Below are positions 14,647 through 23,436 of a stretch of DNA of 31,345 bases, piece after piece (positions within the stretch are counted from its first letter, which is position 1; each line of letters begins with the position of its first letter). A program made the position numbers and the translations under genes. Location: positions 1 to 31,345 of the IMG/VR virus record IMGVR_UViG_3300031688_000075. The stretch is one strand, 5' to 3'. The notes under the pieces are model-generated. The model saw only the letters and a list, made by a program, of their open reading frames with translations. It was not told the DNA's origin and searched no databases. This DNA comes from a virus.

Positions 14647-16025
14647 TACTCTTCACCTACCACAGTGCCGTCTGAAAGCTTATAACTCCAAGATCCTGTA
14701 GTATCGTCATAGCCCCTAGCTACTATTTCTTTACCCTTAAAAGCGTTACCTACTCCGTACTTAGGAGTAGGCCTAGGGTTGTCTATCTTAACACCCCTAC
14801 CTTGTAAGCCTTTGGTTATCATAGCCTTACCTTCCTCGGTTAGCTTACCATCCTTTATGACCTGATCGAACTGACCGTGGTTTATAGTGTTAGCAATCCC
14901 AAGAGCTAGTGTATTAATATCCTGTATTGAAGGGCTATCAGTCCAACTACCAATATTTTCAAAAGAGTCATTAAGCCACTCTTTAGCTCTATCAACCTCA
15001 TCACCAGAGGCCTCCTGAACAACCTTACCTTTGTCTATCTTCGAGTCTTGGTAAGTCTTAGAAAGTGCTCTTAAGTTAGAGTTAGCAGTCTCGGGTGTTA
15101 GATCCCATTGAGCTTTGTACTGCTCGTGGGTTAAAGGTACTCCTTTGTAGGCTTTATCGTATTTATCCTTTGGTATAAAACCTTGTGCCGTTAACTTACG
15201 CTCTGTTGTTAGTCTTTCAGCCGTTAACTTACGCTGTGCTCTAAAACTCTTTATGTAAGGAGCTGACTTTCCTAGGAGATGAGAGTCAATCTCTTTAGTA
15301 GAGAGACCTGCCATAGCATTGCCCTCAACTTCCCCTTTCCTCCCCTCTGTAGCTCTAATCTCTGATTCACTAGTATTCTTAGCCGTTCTAGAACTAGCAG
15401 CTAGGGAAGCCTGTTGCATTTTAATAGCATTAGTAGCCTGCTGCTTTGCCTGTAGTGTCTCACGAACCTTAGGATTTCCCATTAGAGTATCCCTACGGGC
15501 AGTAAGGGCATCAATCTGCCTCTTATCTAACTTAGGATTGCCCTTATCATCTACCTCTGAAAGAGCTTTATTAATAGTCTCAATACCTCTTACAGCACCC
15601 TTGATTCCAATAGCCTCTGTCTTAGATCCCATCTCCTGAGACTGTTTCCATAAGTCTTTATCTGCGAACTTTACAGACTGCTCTCCTACCTTATCTGCAA
15701 AGTGTTTAGCGGCTGTAGGGTTACCCTGAATCTCAGCATCCCTCCATGCTTTTACATTAGGATTTACAGCAGCCATCTTATCTCTATTACGTGCATCCTG
15801 CTCTATACGGAGAGTATCATTAGCTTTCTTCCTACGAGCTTCTGCGGCTATAGTACGCGCCTGCTGTCTAGCTTCTGCCTCCAGCATAGCCTCCTTCTCT
15901 CGTTCATCTGCTTGCATCCTTAACATAGGGTTAAACATAGCCTTACCTATAGAGCCACCTTGTGACCCTACGGTGTTAGCCATATCAGAAAGCATACCTG
16001 TTAAATTTATTGCTGATCCTGCCAT
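14646..16025 (-). CDS. Helical internal virion protein
   Basis: 459 aa. Residues ~30-90 are rich in Ala, Glu, Arg and Lys (EAEARQQARTIAAEARRKK), a long helix or coiled coil. The middle is also polar and helical. The C-terminal end (GYDDTTGSWSYKLSDGTVVG) is short and beta-like. No enzyme motif. It is the middle gene of three between the tail-connector genes and the HNH-like gene, the place of internal core proteins in podoviruses. TAATG coupling to the 858-aa gene. Confidence 0.6.
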   Translation of the reverse strand: MAGSAINLTGMLSDMANTVGSQGGSIGKAMFNPMLRMQADEREKEAMLEAEARQQARTIAAEARRKKANDTLRIEQDARNRDKMAAVNPNVKAWRDAEIQGNPTAAKHFADKVGEQSVKFADKDLWKQSQEMGSKTEAIGIKGAVRGIETINKALSEVDDKGNPKLDKRQIDALTARRDTLMGNPKVRETLQAKQQATNAIKMQQASLAASSRTAKNTSESEIRATEGRKGEVEGNAMAGLSTKEIDSHLLGKSAPYIKSFRAQRKLTAERLTTERKLTAQGFIPKDKYDKAYKGVPLTHEQYKAQWDLTPETANSNLRALSKTYQDSKIDKGKVVQEASGDEVDRAKEWLNDSFENIGSWTDSPSIQDINTLALGIANTINHGQFDQVIKDGKLTEEGKAMITKGLQGRGVKIDNPRPTPKYGVGNAFKGKEIVARGYDDTTGSWSYKLSDGTVVGEE

Positions 16026-16042
16026 AATATTCCCCTATACCT

Positions 16043-17125
16043 TTAAAATAAGCTATCTATCCATGAACCTACATCCGATAATGGTTGAGCCAAGGCTCCA
16101 AACATATTACCGTATAACTCAGAAGCTGCCTTGGTTGCATTAACATTAACCTGAGATCCACCTAATCCTAACTGTGCATTCATGTTAGCACCAGATATCT
16201 GACCTGTCTGAGCCATGTTAGCATTCTGTGCAGCTTGCTGTTGAGCTTGTAACTGCATCTGGAAAGGAGTAAAGGAAGAACTGTAGCCTTCAAGACCAAG
16301 TTGACCTTGTTGAGCACCTAGTTGGCCCATCAGACCCGCACCCGCTTGGCCTAGCTCTGCGTTACCTAGCCCCATCTGACTCATCATACCCGCTTGACTA
16401 CCCTGAGTGTTAGAGAAAGCATTACCCATCTGACCATAACCTTGAGCCATCTGAGCTTGGTTCATCTGTTCACTCCCTGCCTGAGCCATAGCCCCTAGCA
16501 TTGCGGAGTTACGAGCCTCTGCCTCACCTCTTGATAGAGCGAACTGCTCACCTGAGCCTCCGTACTGGCTACCTGCTATACCTCCACGCCCTTGAGCGTG
16601 AGCACGAGCCTCCATACCAGATCTAGTTCTGTCCATTCCGGGCTGCTGGGCGGCCATGATCCTGTTATAGATATCTTGCTCTCTACTTTGAACCCCCTGT
16701 AAGGATTGCTGAGTGAGCTGATTAGCTGCCCCTAAGGAAGTACCCTGAGCACCTAGCATTCCTTGATTAGCGGCTTGCATGTTCTGATAGGACTGCCCTG
16801 CATAGGGGTTAACACTAACCTGCTGAGACACCCCTATAGCGTCTTGTATGTTACCCATGCCCTGCTGGTAGTCAGGTAAGCCCATACCGCCAGCACCTGT
16901 GTTAGACATAGTTGTACTGCCATCTTGCCCTACAGTAGTGTTACCAAGCCCTGTGGTTACACCGTAACCCTTAAAGCCCATATCAGCCTGAGACTGTAGT
17001 CCCATCTTTTTAAGTTCTGCATTAAGCTCATTACCTTGCTTGGTAATATCCTTAGCCATACCGACACCAGCAGCACCTGTGACAAGCCCCGGTACTAGAC
17101 CTTGAAATAAGTTATCTAAAGCCAT
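16043..17125 (-). CDS. Gln/Gly/Met/Ala-rich virion protein
   Basis: 360 aa of low complexity: Gln, Gly, Ala, Met and Asn make up most of residues 70-330 (runs such as MSQMGLGNAELGQAGAGLMG). The N-terminus (MALDNLFQGLVPGLVTGAAG) is hydrophobic. There is no cysteine. Similar Gln/Ala/Gly-rich proteins are found among ejected core proteins of podoviruses, which must unfold and refold in the envelope. Shares bases with the stop of the preceding gene (TAATG). Confidence 0.6.
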   Translation of the reverse strand: MALDNLFQGLVPGLVTGAAGVGMAKDITKQGNELNAELKKMGLQSQADMGFKGYGVTTGLGNTTVGQDGSTTMSNTGAGGMGLPDYQQGMGNIQDAIGVSQQVSVNPYAGQSYQNMQAANQGMLGAQGTSLGAANQLTQQSLQGVQSREQDIYNRIMAAQQPGMDRTRSGMEARAHAQGRGGIAGSQYGGSGEQFALSRGEAEARNSAMLGAMAQAGSEQMNQAQMAQGYGQMGNAFSNTQGSQAGMMSQMGLGNAELGQAGAGLMGQLGAQQGQLGLEGYSSSFTPFQMQLQAQQQAAQNANMAQTGQISGANMNAQLGLGGSQVNVNATKAASELYGNMFGALAQPLSDVGSWIDSLF

Positions 17126-18801
17126 TAGTTAATCCTTCCTATTAAAGTTTGTACATTAATCTCTTGTAGAGAACACCCGTTCCCATCAATAGTTACTTCT
17201 ATCCCTATCTTAACTGATTCACCAGCCCCACCAGTGTTAACACGGTATCTCTTTATCGTAGTAGGTGTTGTACCAAAGATTCCGATATTGAACTTAGCTA
17301 TACCAAAGTAAGCAGGGACTGTAGATTCTAAAATCAAGTACTTACTCTTGTAAGTATTAAGACCATCATACCCCCACTTAGCATATGCAAACGAGGGTGT
17401 AATAGAAGATATGATAGTGTAGTCTATTTGTTTTATGAACTTAGTACGGGCAGGCTCACCAAATGTTAATTGATTAGAGTAGTACTTAAGTATATAAGTA
17501 TTACCAGAAGAGCTAAGATATCCGCTATAGCCTAGTACGCCTTTACCTTTCATTCCAGCAAGCAACATGACAGGGTTTAGATAAGAGTCTACATACGTTA
17601 GGTCATTAAAGAAGCAGTCTGTCCACCGAGTAATCTTAGCAAGACCTTCAGCTCTGTAGGCTTTCATGTCTAGACAGTAAGCTAACTCCTGCTCAGAGAA
17701 TAGTACTACAGCAAAGTTATTAGAAGGATCGTACTCCATTCGTATTGTTTGGCTATCTTCAGTTTCACTAACTACGTCACTGAATTGCTTACGTACCTTG
17801 TTAGTAAGATTACCCATAGGAGAGCTACGCTCTTGGATAGTCCGGCCTAGCGACCGTACACCTGTCTCGTCTACAAACAGTACATCTGTACCTATATTAA
17901 CTAACGAGTACTTAGATACACAGCCTACGTTAGTTATAGTATCCTCTAACGTGAACCCGCTAGCTGCATCAGCAGGGTCTCCATATCCAGCATTATAGAC
18001 TAGGATTGCCTCACGACCAAATACTATAAGTCTGTTGTTGTGAGCAGACAGTCCTACTATAGTATCCTTGCCATTAGGCCAGTTTTCTAGTACGTTAAGC
18101 TTACCTGCTGTACTTGCTGGATCTAAACCATCAACAGTGTATGCACTAGCTCCTATAAGGAGATCTGAGTAGTAAATAGTATTAGAGTCCCCACCATGAC
18201 CTGTAGCCCATACTCTACCATAGGCAGCTATGCCTCTATCAAAGGTGGGTGCTACCTGTGCCCCTGAGGGTACTAATTGGATACCGTAGTAACCAATTGC
18301 AGCAGATATTAGAGTTATTGTTGTTCCGTTCCATACCATAACTTCATTGGTTGGAGAGAAAATATAGTACCTATCATCTGTAGGGACTATCTGAGCAAGA
18401 GATAGCTTTGATAAGTCTGTTACAGCAGGGAGTGTAATCTCAACTAATGCACTTCCTACTCTCTCAAAGATGTAGTAATTAGTGCCTACAACGTTCCCGT
18501 CTGCATCATATCCTATGTTTCTACCTGTACAAAGGATAGAAGGTAACTCATTAATCAGACTCCCTTCTATGACATCTAGCGTTACTTCGTGTGTTACTGC
18601 GGTAGCTATAGCAGGAAGTACAGGGAATGTAAGAGTGTCTGTAGCAAAGGCCTCCCTTGCACCAATACGACCAAAGTTATCTATAACAGCGTTATCGGCT
18701 ACAGCAGCGTAAGAGTAGTCCTGTGTTATAGGGGAATCCTCTGTGTTTAAACCAGAAGACCCTACTGAGGGTATGTTTACGTTTATCTGCTGTTGAGCCA
18801 C
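17125..18801 (-). CDS. Tail stopper/tubular-B-like structural protein
   Basis: 558 aa from GTG 18801, whose G is the last base of the previous stop (TAGTG) and which gives the natural start VAQQQINVN with GGGTG about 9 bp upstream. An ATG at 18816 adds five residues with no ribosome binding site. The protein is beta-rich with repeated short strands (GRIGAREAFAT, YYIFSPTNEVMVWNG, HNNRLIVFGREAILVYN), like the propeller-type nozzle or packaged-DNA stabilisation proteins of podoviruses (T7 gp12, P22 gp10). It follows the head-tail adaptor-like gene, the usual order. Confidence 0.65.
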   Translation of the reverse strand: MAQQQINVNIPSVGSSGLNTEDSPITQDYSYAAVADNAVIDNFGRIGAREAFATDTLTFPVLPAIATAVTHEVTLDVIEGSLINELPSILCTGRNIGYDADGNVVGTNYYIFERVGSALVEITLPAVTDLSKLSLAQIVPTDDRYYIFSPTNEVMVWNGTTITLISAAIGYYGIQLVPSGAQVAPTFDRGIAAYGRVWATGHGGDSNTIYYSDLLIGASAYTVDGLDPASTAGKLNVLENWPNGKDTIVGLSAHNNRLIVFGREAILVYNAGYGDPADAASGFTLEDTITNVGCVSKYSLVNIGTDVLFVDETGVRSLGRTIQERSSPMGNLTNKVRKQFSDVVSETEDSQTIRMEYDPSNNFAVVLFSEQELAYCLDMKAYRAEGLAKITRWTDCFFNDLTYVDSYLNPVMLLAGMKGKGVLGYSGYLSSSGNTYILKYYSNQLTFGEPARTKFIKQIDYTIISSITPSFAYAKWGYDGLNTYKSKYLILESTVPAYFGIAKFNIGIFGTTPTTIKRYRVNTGGAGESVKIGIEVTIDGNGCSLQEINVQTLIGRIN

Positions 18802-19451
18802 TAGATAGACACCCATATAGTGTCATGTGGTGACAGTGCAGCATCTAGGGCTATAGCGTCCTGTAAGTGCCCCTTAGCAACTCCAAAGATCTCTAGGGAG
18901 GTCTGACCCCCTACCTCTCCACGTTCCCTAGCGGCCAACGCAAGGGCCTCATAGATGACTGGGAGACTAGGTATCAAGAGTACATCAGCGTCTAGGGCTA
19001 ATGCTACCTGATTCTTCCATCCTTCTACCTTAACGGCAGTTACAGCCTCAGGCTTAGGGTACAGTCCTATAGTAACTTCTCTTGAGGCATTAGAACCTGT
19101 AACAGCAAACATTGAAGGTTTTGAGTTAACCTGAGATCCGAAGTTCTTAAACATAAGAGTCTTCTTATCTGTCGTGTCTAAGAAATACCCATACGTAGAC
19201 ATGGCAGCATAGTCAATAACTACATAGGTATCTGACCCTGTAAGTGCATAGGTCTCTTGACCTATTACAGTATCGAAGTCCCAAGTAGTACGTAGAGCGT
19301 TCCAGTTAAAGGCGTTCTCTACTTTAGTCTTTGCGTCATTGACCATCTTTATAACAATCTGAGCAGAAGCATCATCTGAACCTATTACTGTGAGTACACT
19401 GTCTTGCCTCATACGAGCTAATACTTCATTAACTAATTCTAAGAATGTCAT
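18801..19451 (-). CDS. Head-tail adaptor/tubular-A-like protein
   Basis: 216 aa. The start (MTFLELVNEVLARMRQDSV) and following helix (VNDAKTKVENAFNW) with the aromatic/threonine stretch TTWDFDT resemble the gp11/tail-tubular-A and adaptor family, which joins portal to tail. The beta middle and the helical end (VIYEALALAARERGE) fit too. Encoded directly before the stopper-like protein and ATGA-coupled to the 717-aa gene. No enzyme motif. Confidence 0.65.
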   Translation of the reverse strand: MTFLELVNEVLARMRQDSVLTVIGSDDASAQIVIKMVNDAKTKVENAFNWNALRTTWDFDTVIGQETYALTGSDTYVVIDYAAMSTYGYFLDTTDKKTLMFKNFGSQVNSKPSMFAVTGSNASREVTIGLYPKPEAVTAVKVEGWKNQVALALDADVLLIPSLPVIYEALALAARERGEVGGQTSLEIFGVAKGHLQDAIALDAALSPHDTIWVSI

Positions 19452-21601
19452 ACTTTTCCTCTCTGTGATCTAATATAATCGACATGCGGTAGAAGGTCTT
19501 TCTTCTGTGCTGGTGTGAGCTTAGTATAAGGGAACAGTGCAGTCCACTCTGCATCTGATACATCAGCTAGTTGTTCTTTATCCTTCTCTGCTTTACCCTC
19601 AGAAGGTAACTCCTCTTCTCCCTCTACTGGGGGTAAGTTCTCTTCAAAGTCGTTAGGGGCTTCCCCTAATGTTAACTTCCTTTCTGTCTCTACTGGGGGT
19701 AAGTTCTCTTCAAAGTCGTTAGGGACTTCCCCTAATGTTAACTTCCTTTCTGTCTCTACAGGGTCTTGTACGGTTGCTGGAAGATCAGTTTCTTCATCTG
19801 ATGGAAGCTCAGTCTCCTCATCTTCTGGGTATATACCCCACAGCTCAGGGTCGTTCTCTATTGCACTAACCAGAGAGTCAGAGTCTTCTTCCCAACGTGC
19901 TAGCATCATCTCCTCTCTAGTAAGATCTGGAGAAAGCTCTGGATCAGCCGCTGTAGTATCTACGAATATGTCTTCATCGGTTACTGTATCAGTTTCATTT
20001 ACAGCTATACCCTCTGGGGTGCTTATAGGTGCAGGCTGGCTTTCATCACGCTCTCTGTTAGATCCTGTATTGAATGTTGAGTTTACAGCAGGGAGTGCAG
20101 AACCGAAGAGGTCAAATCCCCTACCGTTATTACCCCTTGGATGTCCTTCCCATATACCTGTATTATTTAAAATGCTGTCTTCTGATCTTGGTGAAGTTAC
20201 ATCAAAGAATCGTTCATCGTAGCGGTTAGTGGTATCTGGTATTAAAGCGTTAGCTAAGTCAGATATAGGGCCAAGTTGACCGTCACTTGCTACAGTTCCT
20301 ATACTAAATCCGCCCTTACCGTCAAAAGCATCTTGTATATCAATTGTTGTATTAATTGTCCCATCTGGGTTGTATATAACAGGTGGTGTTAGAACATCCT
20401 CTAGGTTTTCAACAACCCTGTACTGCTCACCGTCTGGGCCAGTTATGAAGGCTCTCTCTCCAAACCCTGCTACGAAGTCAATGCCTTCTCCAACCCAATC
20501 AGTAGGCATGTAGCCCACATCTAGGCCTATCTTAGAGAGTAAACCGTTCTTACCTAACATCCCATATAGGTCTGTAGTATCTTCTAGTCGTAGAGCATCT
20601 TCTGGGCTAATTTGGCTACCATGTACTAGCTCATTGTCATTAAGCATTTCATGTGCATCGTTAGTCTGGTCAGCGTCTAGGAATCCATCCTTGAGTACAT
20701 CCATACCAACATTGACTAAAGCACCCTTGGCTATACCGCCTAGGTCGAAGTCGTCCCGTATCGCTTGGTCTAGTGTAGTGGTGGTAGCTCCTCGTAATAA
20801 AGAACCGCCTACATTTGGGGCGTTATACACCTTTCCTACAGATTCAGGCAATGCACTTACTACCCCGTCTAACATTCCGCTATTACCTACATAAGAAGCT
20901 ACAGCATTAGCATAATCCTCCCCGTGTAATGTATCTCCGTCAGCAGCTCTTGCAGCTTGTTGTGCAGCTACTGACCAGCCCCCTGTAACAGGAGCCGCTA
21001 GTGCTGCTAGAACAGAGAACACTGGGCTAGCAAACATACTAGGCTTCTCACCTTGCTCAACTAGGCTGCTAGCTCCAAGAGGGGTATCTTCCCAATCTCT
21101 TATATTTACATCTCTACTAGACCCACCACTAGGCTCAAAACCTCTTGATTTGTCATCATAGATCTGGTTAGCAATACCTAAGTTAACATAACTATCATTG
21201 TGTGATCCACTTACACTTGTTTTAAGATCTTCTGCATTATTTATACCCAAGCTATGCAGCAACTCTATAGTTTCTGACTCTGCAATTACCCTTTGCTGTT
21301 GAGCAAATTGAGTATCGTTGTCCCAAGCCCATACGCTAGGGTCATATCCTTCATCTCCCGGCCTAGGGGCGTTCAAGAACTCCTCAGAAGTATACCTTGT
21401 AGGGTCATACTGCGAAGCCTGTTCAACAGAAGCGTTGTACCTGTCATTAATGTCTTGTATGCCTACTTGTAGAGGATCCACCTCCTGACTAGACAGCATA
21501 CCTTGCTCAGACACAGCAGCTCCGAACTCCTCATTAGAGCCTAAAGCTGCACCGAACTGAGCCTTCTGCTCATCTGTCATACTGTCGTAATTAAAGGCCA
21601 T
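19448..21601 (-). CDS. Large acidic structural protein with tandem repeat
   Basis: 717 aa, strongly acidic, rich in Asp, Asn and Ser. Residues ~195-220 (FASPVFSVLAALAAPVTGG) are the only hydrophobic stretch. The last third is Glu/Pro/Thr-rich and contains a 22-residue unit (ERKLTLGE, NDFEENLPPVET) present twice, encoded by a 66-bp tandem repeat. It sits between fibre-region genes and the adaptor gene in the late operon, so it is probably a virion protein. No family recognised. A long Pro/Glu spacer suggests a flexible or extended part. Confidence 0.6.
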   Translation of the reverse strand: MAFNYDSMTDEQKAQFGAALGSNEEFGAAVSEQGMLSSQEVDPLQVGIQDINDRYNASVEQASQYDPTRYTSEEFLNAPRPGDEGYDPSVWAWDNDTQFAQQQRVIAESETIELLHSLGINNAEDLKTSVSGSHNDSYVNLGIANQIYDDKSRGFEPSGGSSRDVNIRDWEDTPLGASSLVEQGEKPSMFASPVFSVLAALAAPVTGGWSVAAQQAARAADGDTLHGEDYANAVASYVGNSGMLDGVVSALPESVGKVYNAPNVGGSLLRGATTTTLDQAIRDDFDLGGIAKGALVNVGMDVLKDGFLDADQTNDAHEMLNDNELVHGSQISPEDALRLEDTTDLYGMLGKNGLLSKIGLDVGYMPTDWVGEGIDFVAGFGERAFITGPDGEQYRVVENLEDVLTPPVIYNPDGTINTTIDIQDAFDGKGGFSIGTVASDGQLGPISDLANALIPDTTNRYDERFFDVTSPRSEDSILNNTGIWEGHPRGNNGRGFDLFGSALPAVNSTFNTGSNRERDESQPAPISTPEGIAVNETDTVTDEDIFVDTTAADPELSPDLTREEMMLARWEEDSDSLVSAIENDPELWGIYPEDEETELPSDEETDLPATVQDPVETERKLTLGEVPNDFEENLPPVETERKLTLGEAPNDFEENLPPVEGEEELPSEGKAEKDKEQLADVSDAEWTALFPYTKLTPAQKKDLLPHVDYIRSQRGKV
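19623..19754. repeat. 66-bp tandem repeat (two full copies) inside the acidic virion gene
   Basis: Two adjacent 66-bp units (19623-19688 and 19689-19754), followed by the start of a third. They differ at only a few positions, among them one that changes Ala to Val. In frame (22 codons), so copy number can change without breaking the gene. Confidence 0.9.
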
Positions 21602-21611
21602 TCTCTAAACC

Positions 21612-21923
21612 CTACTCGTAGACGTTACAGCGAGGATCAGATTCTCCACCTAGAGACAACCCGTTGCATTCAGCCTCAGTAGGGAAGTCGTCAGTAAGAG
21701 CGCATGCAGTCATCTTCTCTGCTATAGCATCACCCAGTGCCTTGAGAGGGAAGTTACCTGCCTCATCAACACCACGGGGGTTCCATCTTTCATCGAATGC
21801 ACAGGCATTATACCCAGAAGGTATATTAATAACTTGCCCACTATCCTTAGTAAGGTAGTCAGCTAGTGCTGAAGTTGCCATGATAAAACTAAATAGTACT
21901 GTATTAATAGTAAGTATATTCAT
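21612..21923 (-). CDS. Small exported protein with four cysteines
   Basis: 103 aa with a signal peptide (MNILTINTVLFSFIMATSALA, cleavage after ALA near residue 21). The mature part is ~82 residues with four cysteines (C41, C74, C86, C99), enough for two disulfides, so it is likely periplasmic or outside. It lies in the late operon between fibre-type genes and the 717-aa gene, and has its own AGAGG ribosome binding site. It could modify the cell envelope or be a minor tail component; no family recognised. Confidence 0.7.
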   Translation of the reverse strand: MNILTINTVLFSFIMATSALADYLTKDSGQVINIPSGYNACAFDERWNPRGVDEAGNFPLKALGDAIAEKMTACALTDDFPTEAECNGLSLGGESDPRCNVYE

Positions 21924-21961
21924 ATTAAGCCTCTAAGTTAATACTGAGCTTACGCCCAGCG

Positions 21962-22324
21962 TTATTCTCCAGTGATTTCATCTGCCTGTGCTTGTGTAAG
22001 CATAGACGGTACTAGCCCATTAAGTCGCATTAGGGTAGTGGCGTTATTAAAATCAACTATGCCTCTTGATCGAGCAATCTCCATAAACACTTCTAAGTCA
22101 GCACCAGCATCAGTCTTCTTAGCTATGATTATCTTACGAGCTGCACCGCTGTCAGTTAGAGCTTCAACAAAGTCAGCATAGGTGTAGCGGTTGTAAGTTG
22201 AAGCAACAACTTCCTGTGGAGCTACAGCGGTCCAGTCGGCTGCATTTTCAAGGTCAGCTATGAACTTAGCACTGGCCACTATGGTATCAGCGACAACGCC
22301 GTTTCTTATCAATACATATTTCAT
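21962..22324 (-). CDS. Small hypothetical protein of the fibre region
   Basis: 120 aa. Starts MKYVLIRNGVVADTIVAS, a strand-turn-strand start typical of small proteins after phage tail fibre genes, followed by helices and an acidic end (QAQADEITGE). It is ATGA-coupled to the Gly-rich fibre gene, so it may be a fibre-assembly or cap protein. This is inference from context. Confidence 0.6.
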   Translation of the reverse strand: MKYVLIRNGVVADTIVASAKFIADLENAADWTAVAPQEVVASTYNRYTYADFVEALTDSGAARKIIIAKKTDAGADLEVFMEIARSRGIVDFNNATTLMRLNGLVPSMLTQAQADEITGE

Positions 22325-23436
22325 ATGACTACCTCACGCTGTAGTATGATAAAACCATCACCACCAGATCCCGAAGAATTTGTTGATGATGCGTGTGTTA
22401 CGGAGTCAGGGACGCACCCACCACCGCCACCACCAATGCCACCGGCACCAGCGCCACCGAATGAGAATATTCCAGCGACAGAAGATGCACACCCTCCGCC
22501 TCCGCCGAAGTTCCCACCGGCTCCTCCGGAAGTGCCGACTACGCCCCCGCCTCCAGCGCCATCTCCAGCTGCGTCTGCTGAACCGGAAATTAGGCCTGTA
22601 GACCCCGCACCGGCTGGAAGGTAGATAGCAGTTGATACATATGGCAATCCCGCACCTGCACTCCTACTGCCCACACTGTCCAGCTGTTCTGCGGCGTCTG
22701 CGGCTGTACCGGCACCACCAGTAGCTTCACTCGCAGCAGCGGCACCTGAAGCATTATCCCAGTCGCCGCCGTGGTAATAACAACCACCACCACCACTAGC
22801 AATGAAATCTGAGGTTCCTCTATTATCGACATCCCCACCGCGTACAGCGGCTGAGCCTTTATTGGAGAGGTCTACACCGGCCCCGCCCGTAGCAATATTG
22901 ACGTGACTTGAAGCCCAAGTCTGGACCATTGTTGCGCTACCGGGAAGAGCACCGTCAATATTAGTGTCCCCACCTGAGGCTATGGCTGCCGTCATTGCTG
23001 GACCATTAACTACCTGATTAGTTACTGTAGTATCTATTGCTATAGTCGTACCGCCGGGGCCACCGGGGGCCGTTATGGTAGTCTTTCCTGCCAGAGCGGC
23101 TGTAGTTGTGCCGCCAGCATTGCCCGTTGTGTTAGTGGCCGAGTTACCTGCTACAGAAATTCCCGCCCCCCCAGCTCCTACAGTTAGTGTTAGTGCATCA
23201 CCTGCTGCCAGCAGCCAGATGGACTTAGAGTAAGCACCTGATCCACCACCACGGGCTATCTGACTAACTGTATGGCTTGAGTTTGTAGTTAGACCTCCTG
23301 AACCACCACCACCGAAGCAATGAACGTACACGTACTCCGCAACTGCAGCGGTATATGTAGTGCTCGAGGCAACCAGAACGTCAGTATCGCTTATTGTACC
23401 TGCGCCGCCGCCTATAAAATCTGTAAAATTACTCAT
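22321..23436 (-). CDS. Glycine-rich tail fibre or receptor-binding protein
   Basis: 371 aa from the ATG at 23436, which overlaps the previous stop (ATGA) and has AAGGATGG just upstream; an ATG four codons earlier is possible. After a short N-terminal part it is made of Gly, Ala, Ser and Thr with long glycine clusters (GGGGSGG, GAGGGGVVG, GGGGG). These resemble the glycine-rich receptor-binding tips of phage fibres (polyglycine helices, as in T4-like gp38 adhesins). The DNA is visibly richer in G and C than its surroundings because of glycine codons. It follows the repeat-containing fibre gene. Confidence 0.65.
   Translation of the reverse strand: MSNFTDFIGGGAGTISDTDVLVASSTTYTAAVAEYVYVHCFGGGGSGGLTTNSSHTVSQIARGGGSGAYSKSIWLLAAGDALTLTVGAGGAGISVAGNSATNTTGNAGGTTTAALAGKTTITAPGGPGGTTIAIDTTVTNQVVNGPAMTAAIASGGDTNIDGALPGSATMVQTWASSHVNIATGGAGVDLSNKGSAAVRGGDVDNRGTSDFIASGGGGCYYHGGDWDNASGAAAASEATGGAGTAADAAEQLDSVGSRSAGAGLPYVSTAIYLPAGAGSTGLISGSADAAGDGAGGGGVVGTSGGAGGNFGGGGGCASSVAGIFSFGGAGAGGIGGGGGGCVPDSVTHASSTNSSGSGGDGFIILQREVVI

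Noticed and set aside
22325-22624. Proline-rich plus-strand frame opposite the glycine-rich fibre gene
   Set aside because: Proline runs are the complement of glycine codons; the fibre gene on the minus strand explains them.
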